Positions 14,145 to 14,736 of a stretch of 14,736 bases of DNA are shown here, in pieces (position 1 is the stretch's first letter; the number at the start of each line of letters is the position of its first letter). Source of the stretch: JBFLYC01 sp040756735 (GTDB taxonomy: Bacteria > Bacillota > DSM-16504 > Desulfitibacterales > Desulfitibacteraceae); the NCBI GenBank assembly GCA_040756735.1, contig JBFLYC010000048.1:1-14736 (forward strand). The letters are read 5' to 3'. The position numbers and the translations under genes were made by a program. The notes beneath the pieces were generated by a model that was not told where the DNA came from, made no database searches, and saw only the letters and a program-made list of their open reading frames with translations.

Positions 14145-14176
14145 CTAATTGCCCTTTGCGAAAATACGAAGTATAC

Positions 14177-14641
14177 TCATGATTTTGACATTCGCTTCTT
14201 GACGAATATTGTTGTAACAATCAATCCAATAATCAGAAACCCCAAGGTAGCATATACTAGAAAAGTATACATTGAATCGCCTGCAAACATAGCAATAGCA
14301 CAGTAATTATAGAACCAGTGAAACCCCAATCCACACCAAATAGTTTTTGTTAGATAAACTATATTGTTAAGGAGCAGACCAAACAAGAAAGTACCGACAA
14401 TATTCGCAAGAATATATATTAGCATCGAATAATCCCCACCAAAAAACCAATGGGGTATCGAAAACATAAGCGCTGATAACAAACTTATCTGCCCAAACTT
14501 AAGTTTTTCAAAAGTACCATTCAGCACATACCCCCTGAAGAACATTTCTTCTGTTATTGGTATCACTAAAATACTAAACATGCTTCTATCGAAATGAATA
14601 AAATTATTTAACTGATCTTTCGCACCCTTAAAATGTTTCAA
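14177..14641 (-). CDS. CPBP-family intramembrane protease, 5' end uncertain
   Basis: A 154-residue integral membrane protein with the CPBP (Rce1/Abi) glutamic protease motifs: ITEEMFFRGYV with E31, E32 and R36; MFSIPHWF with His64; and GFHWFYNY with His108 and Asn112. At least four hydrophobic segments are present, ending with a basic tail VKKRMSKS. Bacterial CPBP proteins are linked to bacteriocin self-immunity, CAAX-like processing or unknown roles. The assigned start is TTG at 14641, with no ribosome binding site; the frame stays open to about 14710 (KNAAFEKLIL) without any ATG and meets a TAA at 14711-14713. Family members usually have one or two helices before the EExxxR motif, so the N-terminal part is probably lost or frameshifted toward the window edge. 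Confidence 0.75.
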   Translation of the reverse strand: MKHFKGAKDQLNNFIHFDRSMFSILVIPITEEMFFRGYVLNGTFEKLKFGQISLLSALMFSIPHWFFGGDYSMLIYILANIVGTFLFGLLLNNIVYLTKTIWCGLGFHWFYNYCAIAMFAGDSMYTFLVYATLGFLIIGLIVTTIFVKKRMSKS

Positions 14642-14736
14642 GATTAATTTTTCAAAAGCAGCATTTTTTTGTAAATTACACCTGGACTCAAGCCAAATCT
14701 TTTGATATGATTAACCCATGGAAAAGATTATACAAG

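Noticed and set aside
1..14736. tRNA, rRNA, CRISPR array, toxin-antitoxin or defence operon
   Set aside because: Looked for by eye on both strands; no cloverleaf, repeat-spacer pattern or paired small genes were convincing. A lone CPBP protein is not enough to claim an immunity system.

Overview
The window looks like low-to-mid GC Firmicutes DNA, most likely Peptococcales (Desulfotomaculum/Pelotomaculum-like). The grounds are strong GGAGG-type ribosome binding sites, several TTG/GTG starts, a YetF (DUF421) protein, a yjdF-type leader RNA and a UbiD-UbiA pair of the kind used in clostridial menaquinone synthesis. The host assignment is inference.

Layout. 1-2271: an intact RraA-family gene (minus), a remnant of a GNAT gene, a doubtful membrane-protein remnant, then an intact YetF/DUF421 gene (plus). 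2308-3484: a dienelactone-hydrolase-like gene that has lost its C-terminus. It runs out of frame into a HEAT-repeat gene, which is joined in frame to what looks like a methyltransferase tail. 3567-6393: the best-preserved block, GNAT acetyltransferase - UbiD decarboxylase - UbiA prenyltransferase, all minus and tightly spaced, with the last two overlapping. 6461-7151: a PhzF-like gene lacking its N-terminus. 7304-7668: a compact plus-strand unit of possible promoter, structured leader (probable yjdF riboswitch), short YjdF gene and hairpin terminator. 7670-8344: an intact NAD(P)-binding oxidoreductase. 8470-9973: a small membrane protein and then eroded minus-strand genes (FeoA-like, SRPBCC-like, YdeI-like, and a membrane protein with an internal TAG). 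10182-10886: an intact M23-type peptidase. 11094-12010: a Cys-rich/pentapeptide-repeat gene split by one base. 12135-12456: a small gene with two stops and a frameshift. 12560-13981: an IS3-family element with two single-base deletions and a large RNA-like foldback in its tail. 13982-14144: an alpha/beta-hydrolase fragment abutting the IS. 14177-14641: a CPBP-family membrane protease with an uncertain 5' end.

How the genes work together. UbiD and UbiA very probably act in the same quinone pathway (decarboxylation and prenylation of an aromatic or naphthoate precursor). The leader RNA most likely controls YjdF translation by hiding its ribosome binding site. Beyond these I see no multi-gene system. 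The dominant theme is gene decay: roughly half of the recognisable coding stretches are truncated, frameshifted or chimeric. I found no convincing new defence, biosynthetic or mobile system. The best leads are the riboswitch unit, the chimeric HEAT ORF and the structured tail of the IS.
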